From positions 2,294,001 through 2,358,000 of the forward strand of contig OZ007004.1 of assembly GCA_963931105.1 (NCBI GenBank): a stretch of DNA of 64,000 nucleotides, in the 5' to 3' direction. Numbering within the stretch: position 1 is the stretch's first letter; every line of letters starts with the position of its first letter. The notes beneath the pieces are model-generated. The model was not told where the DNA came from, did no database searches, and saw only the letters and a list, made by a program, of their open reading frames with translations. Shown here in pieces: positions 31,603 to 39,942 of this stretch. The translations under genes were made by a program, and so were the position numbers. The stretch comes from UMGS1590 sp900552455. GTDB lineage: Bacteria > Bacillota > Peptococcia > Peptococcales > Peptococcaceae.

Positions 31603-33305
31603 TTGTATCCTTTCACACTGCGGAACGCTTCCGTGAGATTTTCGCGTCCGTCAAAGACGCGGGCATTCGTGTAATCCGCCAGCTCTTCCAACTGCTCCGG
31701 ATCGGCATCACCGAACATGATCGAGAACACCGGCACGCGTACACCTGTTACCTCTGCGACATGCTCATACGTTTCCTGGAATTCTGAAAAATATCCGCCG
31801 CTGACGCCATCCGAAAGCAGAATGATCGCCGGTGTATAATTGCTGAGCTCAAAGCCCACGAGCATCTCCAAGCCGTGCGCGGCCGCCTGATACATATCCG
31901 TTCCACCGCCAGTCGATTCTTCCGCGACGATGTCATAGAGATTCTCAAGCTCTGAACCGTTGCCTTCGGCATAATATTCACCAAGGATCGTGTCGTCGAA
32001 CGGAATGAGAATGTTAACCTCATTTTCCGATGCCTGCAGATAATTTTTGCGCGCATTCTCCTGGATCAGCAGCTGCTCCATCGCTGCCACAAGCTGTTCG
32101 TTGCCTGTTCCCGACATGCTGCCGGAATAATCGAGACAATACACATTGAGCGATGGCTTTTTGAAATCGGTCTGGTAAAGATCTAGCGCTTCAAAGAGCA
32201 CGTCAGACGCCGGCATTTTGATCGGTGAAAGCACGCGATCCGGCTGCAGGCCCCAATCAGCGCGGAAAACACTCTTGTTCTCCTCACTCACGCCAACGAA
32301 GCTGCTACGGCGTCCCGTCTGCTGGATCTGATCCTGCACTGCATCAGAGAGCAGATACTCCTGCAGCGCAAGGAACGCTTCTTCTTTTTCATCGTCGCCG
32401 CCATCCACATAACCCAGCGGTGAATCAGCGAGCGAAAGGCCATCGTATGGATAAACCGTGTAGAGCGTTTCTTCGCCGCGCGCTTCCAGTTCTTCATTGG
32501 CTGCGATGATCAGACATTCGTAATTGACCATCGCATCAAAATCTCCTTCAAGGAACATGTCCTTGAGCCAGTCCGAGCTGCCCGAGGAACGGTCCACACC
32601 GGCGAGCAGCTCGCGCACCTGCGTCTGCAGCGCCTCATCCTGCAGATCTTCCTCAGAGATGACCTCCGGATTTTCCAGCAAGGCGTAAAGAAAACCAATA
32701 TAGGCGCTGGCGCCCGAATTCGATTGCGTGGCACTGGTCATGCAGAAACGCAGCTTGTTATCTTCGATGGCTGTGAGCAGATCCTGCACCGACACGTCAC
32801 GACCGACAAATCCCAGCTCCTCAGCGAGGCTCTGACGAATACCGAAGACCACCGGCGTGATGGAGATCGATTCTGTATGCTTGATCACATGGTTCTCATC
32901 CCCGGCGTTGAGCCAGAGACTGCTCGCCGGCCAGACAGCGTCGACCGGTATCTCTTCGTCGCCGAGCATACGCATGATATCGAGTGACCCCATATAGCTC
33001 ATTTCGATGGTCACATCGTTGTCATTAGCGTAAGTTTCGAGGATCGGCTCCAGCTCCTGATTTTCCGAGCCCGACACGATCTTCAACACCGTGCCGCCAT
33101 CACCGAAAACAGCGTCCGGCTCACCGATCTGCACCGCGGCGTCGTCACCCGACGTCGTCTCGCTATCACTGGAAACCGCAGCGCTATCACTCGACGAGGT
33201 TGATTCATTGCCGCCAGAGCCACCAGAACCGCAGCCCACAAAACTTCCCAGCATCATCACTGTAACGAGCAAAATCACCAATAAGCGCTTGCCCCATCTC
33301 ATCAT
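31599..33305 (-). CDS. Lipoprotein with solute-binding-like domain and C-terminal von Willebrand factor A domain
   Basis: A protein of about 568 residues. The signal peptide ends in the lipobox SFVGC, followed by a low-complexity Gly/Ser/Asp linker (to about residue 55). The middle (about 60-350) resembles an extracellular solute-binding protein: LKIVSGSENQELEPILETYANDNDVTIEMSYMGS, VDAVWPASSLWL and the TSATQSNSGASAYIGFLYALL region. The C-terminal VWA domain has a complete MIDAS: DYSGS, the threonine in STGGGTDMY, and the aspartate in LLSDG. It is the first gene of the operon. The start at 33305 follows GGAGGCGATC. A binding-protein-plus-VWA layout suggests a surface sensor or assembly factor, which is inference. 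Confidence 0.8.
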   Translation of the reverse strand: MMRWGKRLLVILLVTVMMLGSFVGCGSGGSGGNESTSSSDSAAVSSDSETTSGDDAAVQIGEPDAVFGDGGTVLKIVSGSENQELEPILETYANDNDVTIEMSYMGSLDIMRMLGDEEIPVDAVWPASSLWLNAGDENHVIKHTESISITPVVFGIRQSLAEELGFVGRDVSVQDLLTAIEDNKLRFCMTSATQSNSGASAYIGFLYALLENPEVISEEDLQDEALQTQVRELLAGVDRSSGSSDWLKDMFLEGDFDAMVNYECLIIAANEELEARGEETLYTVYPYDGLSLADSPLGYVDGGDDEKEEAFLALQEYLLSDAVQDQIQQTGRRSSFVGVSEENKSVFRADWGLQPDRVLSPIKMPASDVLFEALDLYQTDFKKPSLNVYCLDYSGSMSGTGNEQLVAAMEQLLIQENARKNYLQASENEVNILIPFDDTILGEYYAEGNGSELENLYDIVAEESTGGGTDMYQAAAHGLEMLVGFELSNYTPAIILLSDGVSGGYFSEFQETYEHVAEVTGVRVPVFSIMFGDADPEQLEELADYTNARVFDGRENLTEAFRSVKGYN

Positions 33306-33419
33306 GATCGCCTCCATTCATTGTCGGATGATACAATTCTACTTATTTTAATGATAGACAATGCTCCCTGCACATACAAGCAAGGGGAGGTTAAGCCAAT
33401 GTTAAATCTGCGCAAGATA

Positions 33420-33448
33420 AAAGCCCCAACGCACAGGCGTCAGGGCTG
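33420..33448 (-). terminator. Terminator of the YqeG-VanW operon
   Basis: Paired arms AGCCC-xx-ACGC and GCGT-xx-GGGCT (33423-33448) form a stem with a small loop, followed on the minus strand by TTTTATC. It lies just past the stop at 33453. Confidence 0.75.
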
Positions 33449-33452
33449 GTGG

Positions 33453-34823
33453 TCAATCGTCGCGGATCATTTCCGGCGGAATGAGCTCCGTCGGGAAAAG
33501 CACCTCAGAGTGATTATCCCAGATCAGCTCGTGGCTGCACAATTTGCAGCTGTTGCGGTCGTAGGTATCCTTGTAGATTTTCGAAATGCGATAGAATTTG
33601 TCGCCTTCCCTGCGAAAATGATGGTCCTCTTCGCTAAGCGCATACGTCCACGAAAATGCGCGCTCGCTGCGCAGCTCGCCGTAAAGCTGGCCGTTTGCGA
33701 CCCAGACGCAGAGCTGCACATTCTGATCGCTCGTATTTTTGAATCGATAATCGACGTAATTATAGAAAATCGACGTGCCGGCTGCCAGCGGCTTGCGATG
33801 ATCCACGTCACAAGCAAGCGCGTCTGAGTGCTTGTGAAACTCCGTCACTGCCAGCGGGCTGTGGAGAACGAGAAGATTGATGGTGTTTGCCAGATTGCAA
33901 AGTCCACCGCCAAGTCCTGGAATGATCGCGTTTTTCTCAATGACGCGTCCGGCCTTGTAGCCTTTCTTTTCAGTGACATTGCCGACGAGCCGCCAGAAGG
34001 AAAACGTTTCGCCGGGACGGATGACGAGTCCGTCGAGTTTTTCGCAGGCGAGACGAATGTTCACTGCTTTGTTTTCCTGTAGCACAGGATCGATGCCGGG
34101 ACCGGTTTTGATGACCTTGGAATGGTGCTCGGAAACAATATTCGGCAAGCGCTCGCTGCGCAATTCTGTGGCGAATGCTTCATGGCTCGTCAAATCCTGC
34201 AGATGGCGGCGCAGGGTTTCTTTCTGCGTGGCGATTTTATAAAACAATGGATTGATGTCGCTGAAATGGCGGCGTGCTTTCGAAACGGTCTCCGTTTTCT
34301 TCTGGATGCCGCCCAGTCGCTGCGTATAGCGACGGCGCAAGCGCCAGGTCAGAAGCACAGCCTGCTCCGCGCGACGACGCTTGCCGAGTTTTTTCAACCC
34401 CGGCAGACGAATGAAACGCACAAGGATGCTCGCCATGCCCACGCGATTTGCACCAAAAACGTCGGTGAAAACCTGGTCGCCGATAACAACGCACTGATTT
34501 TTGTCAAGTTCCATGATCTCCGCTGCTTTGAGATAGCCCCATGGCTTTGGCTTTTCAGCGTCGTGGATATAGTAGCTCGTAATGTTCTGCATGAAGCGGT
34601 TGATGCGCTTCTCCTCATTGTTGGAAAGGAGCAGCGTTTTGAAACCAATGGCCTGGATCTCGCGGAAAAGCGCATCGATCTCCGGTGTTGAATCGTCGCC
34701 GTGGTGGACTAGCGTGTTGTCGATGTCAAAGAGCAGCCCGCGATAGCCCATCTGCCAGAGCTTTTCATAATCGATGGCAAACACGCTTTCAGCATATTCG
34801 TAAGGATAGAATTGTTTCAGCAT
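33453..34823 (-). CDS. Fusion of a YqeG-type HAD phosphatase and a VanW-family domain
   Basis: A 456-residue protein in one uninterrupted frame. Residues 1-165 match YqeG-type HAD-IIIA phosphatases: D33-x-D35 in LLFDIDNTLV, motif II LLLSNNE, lysine motif KPKPWGYLKAA, and motif IV VVIGDQVFTDVFGANRVGM. A basic linker (about 165-200) leads to a VanW region (about 200-456) with LRLSER-like start, KLDGLVIRPGETFSFWRLVG, GLGGGLCNLANTINLLVL and a FYNYVDYRFKN segment. VanW is a poorly understood protein found with vancomycin-type cell-wall modules. YqeG is normally a stand-alone protein of about 170 residues. The start overlaps the TIM-barrel gene by 7 bp. Confidence 0.85.
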   Translation of the reverse strand: MLKQFYPYEYAESVFAIDYEKLWQMGYRGLLFDIDNTLVHHGDDSTPEIDALFREIQAIGFKTLLLSNNEEKRINRFMQNITSYYIHDAEKPKPWGYLKAAEIMELDKNQCVVIGDQVFTDVFGANRVGMASILVRFIRLPGLKKLGKRRRAEQAVLLTWRLRRRYTQRLGGIQKKTETVSKARRHFSDINPLFYKIATQKETLRRHLQDLTSHEAFATELRSERLPNIVSEHHSKVIKTGPGIDPVLQENKAVNIRLACEKLDGLVIRPGETFSFWRLVGNVTEKKGYKAGRVIEKNAIIPGLGGGLCNLANTINLLVLHSPLAVTEFHKHSDALACDVDHRKPLAAGTSIFYNYVDYRFKNTSDQNVQLCVWVANGQLYGELRSERAFSWTYALSEEDHHFRREGDKFYRISKIYKDTYDRNSCKLCSHELIWDNHSEVLFPTELIPPEMIRDD

Positions 34824-35497
34824 ACGCCCGCTCCTTTCATATAATCGCAGACCTTGTCGATCTGCTCACAGAACGTGCCGCCAAAGCAGCCGTCAAAAAA
34901 CGCGCTGCCAATCGTGAACGCCCACGGCGCTGCTTCCTTCACTTCATCCAGCCGCGTATAGCTGTTGATACTGCCAGCCAGACAAACCGGCGCATCCAGA
35001 GCAGCGACAAATTCGCGATTGAGCGCAGCCGCATCGCCTGTGTAGCGATAGCCGAGCAGGTCGATGCCATACACGCCCTCAGCGAGATAACGCTCTGCCT
35101 CGGCGATCATGCCCGCAAGCGTGCCGGTGAGCACCGATGGACGACCGACAATCTCGCCGACGAACGGCATATAGCGAATGCCGTGATCGCGACAAAATGC
35201 GTTCACCGCGTCAGAAAACACCGTGCCCATGAGCACATCGCAGCCACATTCCGCTGCCATCTGCGCACCAGCGAGGCATTCTCGCTCTGTGTATTCGACA
35301 ACCTCAAGAAAGGTCGTCTTGCCGGCATCCTTCATGCTGCGATAAAGCGTCTTCATTTGTTCCAGTGGCAGTGGCGCCTCCTTGAAGCCCCAAAATTCTG
35401 CCTTGCTGTCTTTGCAGCGCGCAAAGATCTCTGCCGCATCCAGAACGGTATGGTCATTGTATGTCAGCATCACAATGAGCTGTGGTGGCTGCATCAT
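34817..35497 (-). CDS. TIM-barrel protein of unknown function (phosphate-binding barrel type)
   Basis: A 226-residue soluble protein with alternating strands and helices of a beta/alpha barrel: LIVMLTYNDHTV, TFLEVVEYTERECLAGAQMAAECGCDVLMGTV, GIRYMPFVGEIVGRPS, GVYGIDLLGYRYTGDAAALN, APVCLAGSINSYTRLDEVKEAAPWAFTIGSAFFDG. The last part (AGSINS ... IGSAFF) resembles the C-terminal phosphate-binding strands of NanE, HisA or TrpC-like barrels. I cannot name the substrate. The carbonyl and acid residues at strand ends (E in FLEVVEY, D in YGIDLLGYR) are candidates for catalysis. It overlaps the YqeG-VanW start by 7 bp, so it is co-expressed with it. Confidence 0.6.
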   Translation of the reverse strand: MMQPPQLIVMLTYNDHTVLDAAEIFARCKDSKAEFWGFKEAPLPLEQMKTLYRSMKDAGKTTFLEVVEYTERECLAGAQMAAECGCDVLMGTVFSDAVNAFCRDHGIRYMPFVGEIVGRPSVLTGTLAGMIAEAERYLAEGVYGIDLLGYRYTGDAAALNREFVAALDAPVCLAGSINSYTRLDEVKEAAPWAFTIGSAFFDGCFGGTFCEQIDKVCDYMKGAGVC

Positions 35498-35615
35498 GTG
35501 TATCCCCCCAATGGTATTCTAGTTCTGTCGTTGTAAATTACAATTTTCTACAATTATATCATACTGCGCTGGAATTATAAAACAATTCGCAGATATATTT
35601 CGCAGCAAAGTTGAC

Positions 35616-35657
35616 ACAAAAAGCCATGCTCCATCCTCGAAAAGATGAAGCATGGCT
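35616..35657 (-). terminator. Terminator of the second ECF operon
   Basis: AGCCATGCT-x-CATC (35622-35635) pairs with GATG-x-AGCATGGCT (35644-35657), followed on the minus strand by TTTTTGTGTC. It lies 5 bp past the stop at 35663. Confidence 0.85.
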
Positions 35658-35662
35658 CCAGC

Positions 35663-36838
35663 TCATTGCAGCGACGCAACGAGCTGCCAGGCAGCAGCAG
35701 CGTTGTTGCTGATCAAAGTGACAAGGTCTTCGCCGATCGTAAAGGTGACAAAACCAGGATCCTCTTCCACAGCATGGGTGACCTGCGCTTCTGTCAGCGT
35801 TGAAATATCACCCAAAGAACCATCCGCCAGCATGGCATCTGGTTCTGTGTAAACGCTCCACTGAATGCGCAGCCAGCCTTCTTCGAAGGTGACGCCGCCA
35901 TTTGCAATGGCTTCCTCTGTCGTTCCCGTCATGTACATGCCGTAAAACGAGATCGGCGTGCCATCGCTGAGTGTCACCGTATTATCATAGCAAACATAGC
36001 CCAGCGCCTCAAAATCAGGAATGCGCCCGGATAAAGCATCGGGATATTCTGCCAACGTGCTCGTCGTGATTTGAGCACCGCGGTCGATCGCAAAACGCTC
36101 GAGATCGATGGGATACGCCCAGAACCAGTCGAGCAGATCAACGACGTCCTCGAAGCTGTCGTTCCAGGAACCAATGATCTGGTACCAAACGCCGTCTCTT
36201 TCAAACGTCAGCGATTTTTCGCTGTCAGCCCGCCCCGTTGCAGTGATCGTCACACCATCGCGCTCCGTCTCCGTATGTCGTTCTTTGATCTGCACGCCGT
36301 TCTCATCCAGATCGATCGCAACGCCGCAGTCTGGCAATCGCATTTCCTCTGGTCCGGCGAGCACCGTGAGATCGCTGTAATCTTTTGTGCCGTCGCCGCG
36401 CGCCGCAAAGGCAAGCCGCACACCGTAGAGACTGCCGTCCTCATTGTAATAGCCTTCGCCGTAAAAATCCGCATGATCAGCGAGCTCCGGTAGCACACCT
36501 TCTTCAACGAGCGCATCGCGCTGTTCGTTAAAACTGCGCGTCTCTGCATATGGCATCTGATCTTCCGAAAGTGCTGCAGCGTTGCTTCTTATTCCCTGCC
36601 CATCGTCCGCGCTAGTCCCCTCATTGTCACGGAAATATTCCTCAGCAGTGAGCGATTCGTTTTCCTCCAACTGCGGCGGAGAGAGCACAACGCCAAGCGC
36701 CACAGCAGCACACAGAGCAGCTGCTGCGATCGTCCATTTTATCCAGCTGCGTCTTTTTCGCGCAGGCTCCTTATCCGCCGCTTCGATGTACATCGGATCG
36801 ATCTCACCAAAGTGCTCCAACAATTCCTCACCTTTCAT
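35663..36838 (-). CDS. Membrane-anchored putative anti-sigma factor
   Basis: A 391-residue protein with a short cytoplasmic N-terminus (about 33 residues: MKGEELLEHFGEIDPMYIEAADK, a pattern common at the start of anti-sigma-like partners), one membrane helix (WIKWTIAAAALCAAVALGVVL, about 33-53) and a large extracytoplasmic part with no family I recognise. The ATG at 36838 overlaps the sigma stop (ATGA). Unlike the first anti-sigma factor in this window, it has no HxxxCxxC zinc finger, so the mode of sigma binding must differ. Position and topology support an anti-sigma role; function is otherwise inferred. Confidence 0.7.
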   Translation of the reverse strand: MKGEELLEHFGEIDPMYIEAADKEPARKRRSWIKWTIAAAALCAAVALGVVLSPPQLEENESLTAEEYFRDNEGTSADDGQGIRSNAAALSEDQMPYAETRSFNEQRDALVEEGVLPELADHADFYGEGYYNEDGSLYGVRLAFAARGDGTKDYSDLTVLAGPEEMRLPDCGVAIDLDENGVQIKERHTETERDGVTITATGRADSEKSLTFERDGVWYQIIGSWNDSFEDVVDLLDWFWAYPIDLERFAIDRGAQITTSTLAEYPDALSGRIPDFEALGYVCYDNTVTLSDGTPISFYGMYMTGTTEEAIANGGVTFEEGWLRIQWSVYTEPDAMLADGSLGDISTLTEAQVTHAVEEDPGFVTFTIGEDLVTLISNNAAAAWQLVASLQ

Positions 36839-37395
36839 AGCAGGATCCCCTCCTTCTTCAGATAATCGCGCAAGGCGTTGCGTGTGCGATGCAGCGTCGT
36901 CTTCACCTTGCTTTCGCTGATGCCGTAGCGCGCTGCGATCTGCGCCACGTTGTCGAGATACCAGTAGCGCCGCACAAAAATGTTGCGCTTTTCCTCGTCG
37001 AGCGTCGCCAGAAAATCGTTCAGCACCCGCACCAGCTCCCGCGCATCCAGCTGACAAGCCGTGTCATCCGGCGCCGGAATGCACGCCTCCATTTCTGCGC
37101 TCAGCTGCGCAATGTGCGCCTGTCGCTTCAAGCGTTTCTGGTCGCGACAGCAATTGAGCGCGAAATGTCGCGTGATCCGCGCCAGAAACGCGTAGAGATA
37201 ACCGCGCGGCTCATGCGGCGGGATCGCGTTCCACGCAGCCAGATACGTGTCGTTTTCACACTCCGCCGCCACCATCCGGTCGCCGACAATGTGCTGCGCC
37301 AACGCCCGCAGACGGCCGCCATATTTTTCCGATGTGCGCGCGATCGCTACCTCGTCCCGCGAGAGAAATAGTTCCACGATCCGTTCGTCTTCCAT
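36835..37395 (-). CDS. ECF-type RNA polymerase sigma factor
   Basis: A sigma factor of 186 residues. Region 2 is visible as VAIARTSEKYGGRLRALAQHIVGD, ENDTYLAAWNAIPPHEPRGYLYAFLARITRHFALNCCR. Region 4 is FLATLDEEKRNIFVRRYWYLDNVAQIAARYGISESKVKTTLHRTRNALRDYLKKEG. This resembles the Firmicutes ECF group whose genes precede large membrane-anchored partner proteins. The ATG at 37395 follows AAAGGGGG at 8 bp. A GTAAC-type promoter like that of the other ECF operon lies upstream. Confidence 0.9.
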   Translation of the reverse strand: MEDERIVELFLSRDEVAIARTSEKYGGRLRALAQHIVGDRMVAAECENDTYLAAWNAIPPHEPRGYLYAFLARITRHFALNCCRDQKRLKRQAHIAQLSAEMEACIPAPDDTACQLDARELVRVLNDFLATLDEEKRNIFVRRYWYLDNVAQIAARYGISESKVKTTLHRTRNALRDYLKKEGILL

Positions 37396-37428
37396 CTCGA
37401 CGCCCCCTTTCAATAGGTTCCTTCACCC

Positions 37429-37458
37429 TTATAAGCACCGTTTCACGCGAAAGGTTAC
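37429..37458 (-). promoter_or_regulatory. ECF-type (autoregulated) promoter of the second sigma operon
   Basis: On the minus strand TTTGTAAC (GTAAC at 37454-37458) is followed after 19 bp by TTATAAGGGTGAA (TTATAA at 37429-37434). The elements and the trailing GGGTGAA match the first ECF promoter at 19197-19225. Confidence 0.6.
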
Positions 37459-37489
37459 AAATTATACGTCGATCATACCATATTTTAAC

Positions 37490-37532
37490 GAAAAAATGCT
37501 TCCCATCCAATTTAGATGAGAAGCACTTTTTG
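37490..37532 (-). terminator. Terminator at the end of the amidohydrolase island
   Basis: AAAATGCTTC-x-CATC pairs with GATG-x-GAAGCA-x-TTTT around a 7-nt loop, with T runs on the minus strand. It lies about 13 bp past the stop of the amidohydrolase at 37545. Confidence 0.8.
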
Positions 37533-37544
37533 ACACCTCATTGA

Positions 37545-38495
37545 TTATTCATCTTTACCAAAAGCTTTTTCTTTTTCGTCTAGTTTGGCTTTCATGATGC
37601 GCCCAGAATTATCTTCATTGTCTTCAATCATCTCGAACAACCGCGCAGCATTGTTGTACATGACATCAGCAATAACTTCTTCTCTAAGACCACAGTTCAA
37701 ATAGTAATCAACCGCATGATCCATCGCTACACCTGGAAAATTCGAACCAAAGCAAATTCTGTCACGCAATGAATAGTTTGCAGCTTCAATATAAATGCAC
37801 GAAGCTGGACCATGGATCATAATACTATCTGGCGAGACATAAATGTTACCCAAACCATAAGCAAGATCAGCCACTTCAATAATTCTAGGCGTACCGCCAT
37901 GGCAAAACGTAAATTTCACATTAGGAAATGTTTTTGCTGCATGTTCCAAAGCTTCCAACTGCTGAGCAGACAACGTCCCCATCGTAAATAAAATTGGCAC
38001 ATTCTTTTGCTCCGCCAATTCGTAAATAGCGAACGCACGCTCATCGTCAATCAACCATGCTGGACGGTCAATGATCGGCTCCAGTGCGATCCCTCTCAGC
38101 GGGCCATTTACACAATATTTGTCAATTTGCGCTTTGATCTCATCAAAAGTATCATAGATTGGCGATACACCAGCGACACCAATAAATCGATTCGGATATT
38201 CGTTCAAAAGATCCAGCAGATCGTCATTGTTAATTTTCCCGCGATTGTTGACAGGATCTCCCCAAGCAGCGCGGTAAGGCGCAACCGCCAAATCCACACC
38301 AGCAGCATCCATCTCTTCGATGAAATCATCCATACTGCGTGTATCCTGCACTTTTGAAATATGATCCGCGCCATTCATTTTGCAAAATGACAATGCAACG
38401 TTTTTATTGTACAAAGCGAAAGGATAGCCTTCATTCAAGAAACCTTTGTAAGGAGGCCTACAGCGCATGTCTATAATTTTGCAACCATCTTTCAT
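37545..38495 (-). CDS. Amidohydrolase-family (ACMSD/amidohydrolase_2-like) protein A
   Basis: A 316-residue TIM-barrel hydrolase or decarboxylase. It begins CKIIDMRCRPPYKGF, in the position of the usual D-x-H-x-H metal motif but reading D-M-R-C-R, so the first two metal-ligand histidines are missing. Later landmarks fit the family: LLNEYPNRFIGVAGVSP, LEPIIDRPAWLIDDERAFAIYELAEQKNVPILFT, VKFTFCHGG, and FGSNFPGVAMDHAVDYY. The final NNAARLF is also typical. A relaxed or metal-independent active site is likely. The gene is part of an AT-rich operon with a transporter, a paralogue and a flavin enzyme. Confidence 0.8.
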   Translation of the reverse strand: MKDGCKIIDMRCRPPYKGFLNEGYPFALYNKNVALSFCKMNGADHISKVQDTRSMDDFIEEMDAAGVDLAVAPYRAAWGDPVNNRGKINNDDLLDLLNEYPNRFIGVAGVSPIYDTFDEIKAQIDKYCVNGPLRGIALEPIIDRPAWLIDDERAFAIYELAEQKNVPILFTMGTLSAQQLEALEHAAKTFPNVKFTFCHGGTPRIIEVADLAYGLGNIYVSPDSIMIHGPASCIYIEAANYSLRDRICFGSNFPGVAMDHAVDYYLNCGLREEVIADVMYNNAARLFEMIEDNEDNSGRIMKAKLDEKEKAFGKDE

Positions 38496-38513
38496 ATTCT
38501 TTCATCTCCTAAT

Positions 38514-39905
38514 TTAGAATAAACCCATCAATAACCAATAAGGAATGACCAACAGCATAAAGCATACTAGAAATATGCCAATTCTTATGCTGCTAATTTT
38601 AATATAGTCACTCATTTTAACAACACCAAACCCAAATAGAATAAGACAAAGCGCTTGTTCATATGGGAAGAACACCAAATCTAAAGAATATAGAAGAGGT
38701 AACGTCATAGGCCAAGGTGTTGACATTCCAATATCTACCGCTATTTGTGTCAGAGGTGCTGGGAAAAGAGCGAACATTGCTGCAGGAGTCATAACTAAAT
38801 TCGCTAAGATACCAAAAACCAATACCGCAACAGGAGTTAAAAATGTAGGAATTTTTGACATAATAGGGAATAAGAATTCTGAAACTATATCGCCAAGTCC
38901 TAATGAAATTCCTACCGCACCAATGGACATACACGAAGCAACAAAGACAACCATTCCGAAATTGACTCTCTTAAATGCATCTTTATCTGCAACATTAATT
39001 CCAGGCAGGAAGAAAAGCAATGGGAAAAGAATTAAACCTAAATTGCCATCTATTCCATCAATAAACGAAGAAAAGAAAAGCCATACGATGAGAGCTAGAG
39101 TAATCACAGTGGCCTTCTTTTCTTTTGCACTCATTTTACCCATTTTCTCATATTCATCGTTGAAGTACTGTAGAGCATCTTCTGATGTGATATCTTTCGT
39201 ATGGAATATCTTAGTCAAAATAAAAATTACAATCAACGAGATAAAGAACAATGGAATACTATAGATAATCTGGTGATACCATTGTATCTCAAATTCTGGA
39301 AGAACACTTTGAATCCCGGCTTGGAAGAAAGCAAAATGCTGTGGATTACATACATAAACCCCGGCATTTACACCAGCCAATTGTGCAACCATCATAATAA
39401 CAGCTGCACCTTTAGTCTTATCTTGCTTAAATACTTTACAAATTGAATAGCTAAGCAAAAATACAATCATAAATACATTAGCAAAGGTCAAAAAAGCAAG
39501 GATAACACCAACAAAGAAGAAGACATAAAGAATTCTGTTAAAATTACCATGACATTTTTGTAGACACCAATACGCAAACCGATTTAATACTCCACATTGA
39601 TCTAATGCAGCTGCCAACAGATAACCGCCGATAACCATCCATACCTGTGTTTGCGTCCACGATGCAAACGCATCTGCGGCGCTACAGACGCCAAATAGAA
39701 TCCACATTCCGGGCATAAAAATGGCTACCCAAAATGAATCCATTAACTCAAAACATAACATTAACATAGACATGACTGTTATTGTTAAAAATAACTTAAG
39801 CTGCATTGAAAATAGTTCGCTTGTAGGAATAAGCATAAATAAAAGTGGTACAGCTATTGTTACAATCCATTTAATCGCTAATTTTGATTGGGCTGAACTT
39901 GACAT
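38514..39905 (-). CDS. DASS/SLC13-family anion transporter (island copy)
   Basis: A polytopic protein of about 463 residues with about 11-12 hydrophobic helices, starting MSSSAQSKLAIKWIVTIAVPLLFMLIP. QTQVWMVIGGYLLAAALDQCGVLNRFAYW near residue 90 and VVFVASCMSIGAVGISLGLGDIVSEFLFPIM near residue 320 are the two related core segments of the DASS fold; LVMTPAAMFALFPAPLTQIAVDIGMSTPWPM follows. It is only distantly like the transporter at 3.5 kb. It lies between two amidohydrolase genes and probably brings in their substrate, an organic anion of unknown identity. The ATG at 39905 follows AAGAAGGGA. The gene is very AT-rich. Confidence 0.8.
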   Translation of the reverse strand: MSSSAQSKLAIKWIVTIAVPLLFMLIPTSELFSMQLKLFLTITVMSMLMLCFELMDSFWVAIFMPGMWILFGVCSAADAFASWTQTQVWMVIGGYLLAAALDQCGVLNRFAYWCLQKCHGNFNRILYVFFFVGVILAFLTFANVFMIVFLLSYSICKVFKQDKTKGAAVIMMVAQLAGVNAGVYVCNPQHFAFFQAGIQSVLPEFEIQWYHQIIYSIPLFFISLIVIFILTKIFHTKDITSEDALQYFNDEYEKMGKMSAKEKKATVITLALIVWLFFSSFIDGIDGNLGLILFPLLFFLPGINVADKDAFKRVNFGMVVFVASCMSIGAVGISLGLGDIVSEFLFPIMSKIPTFLTPVAVLVFGILANLVMTPAAMFALFPAPLTQIAVDIGMSTPWPMTLPLLYSLDLVFFPYEQALCLILFGFGVVKMSDYIKISSIRIGIFLVCFMLLVIPYWLLMGLF

Positions 39906-39942
39906 ATTATTCCCTTCTTTCAATTTGGCAATTGACCATTTA

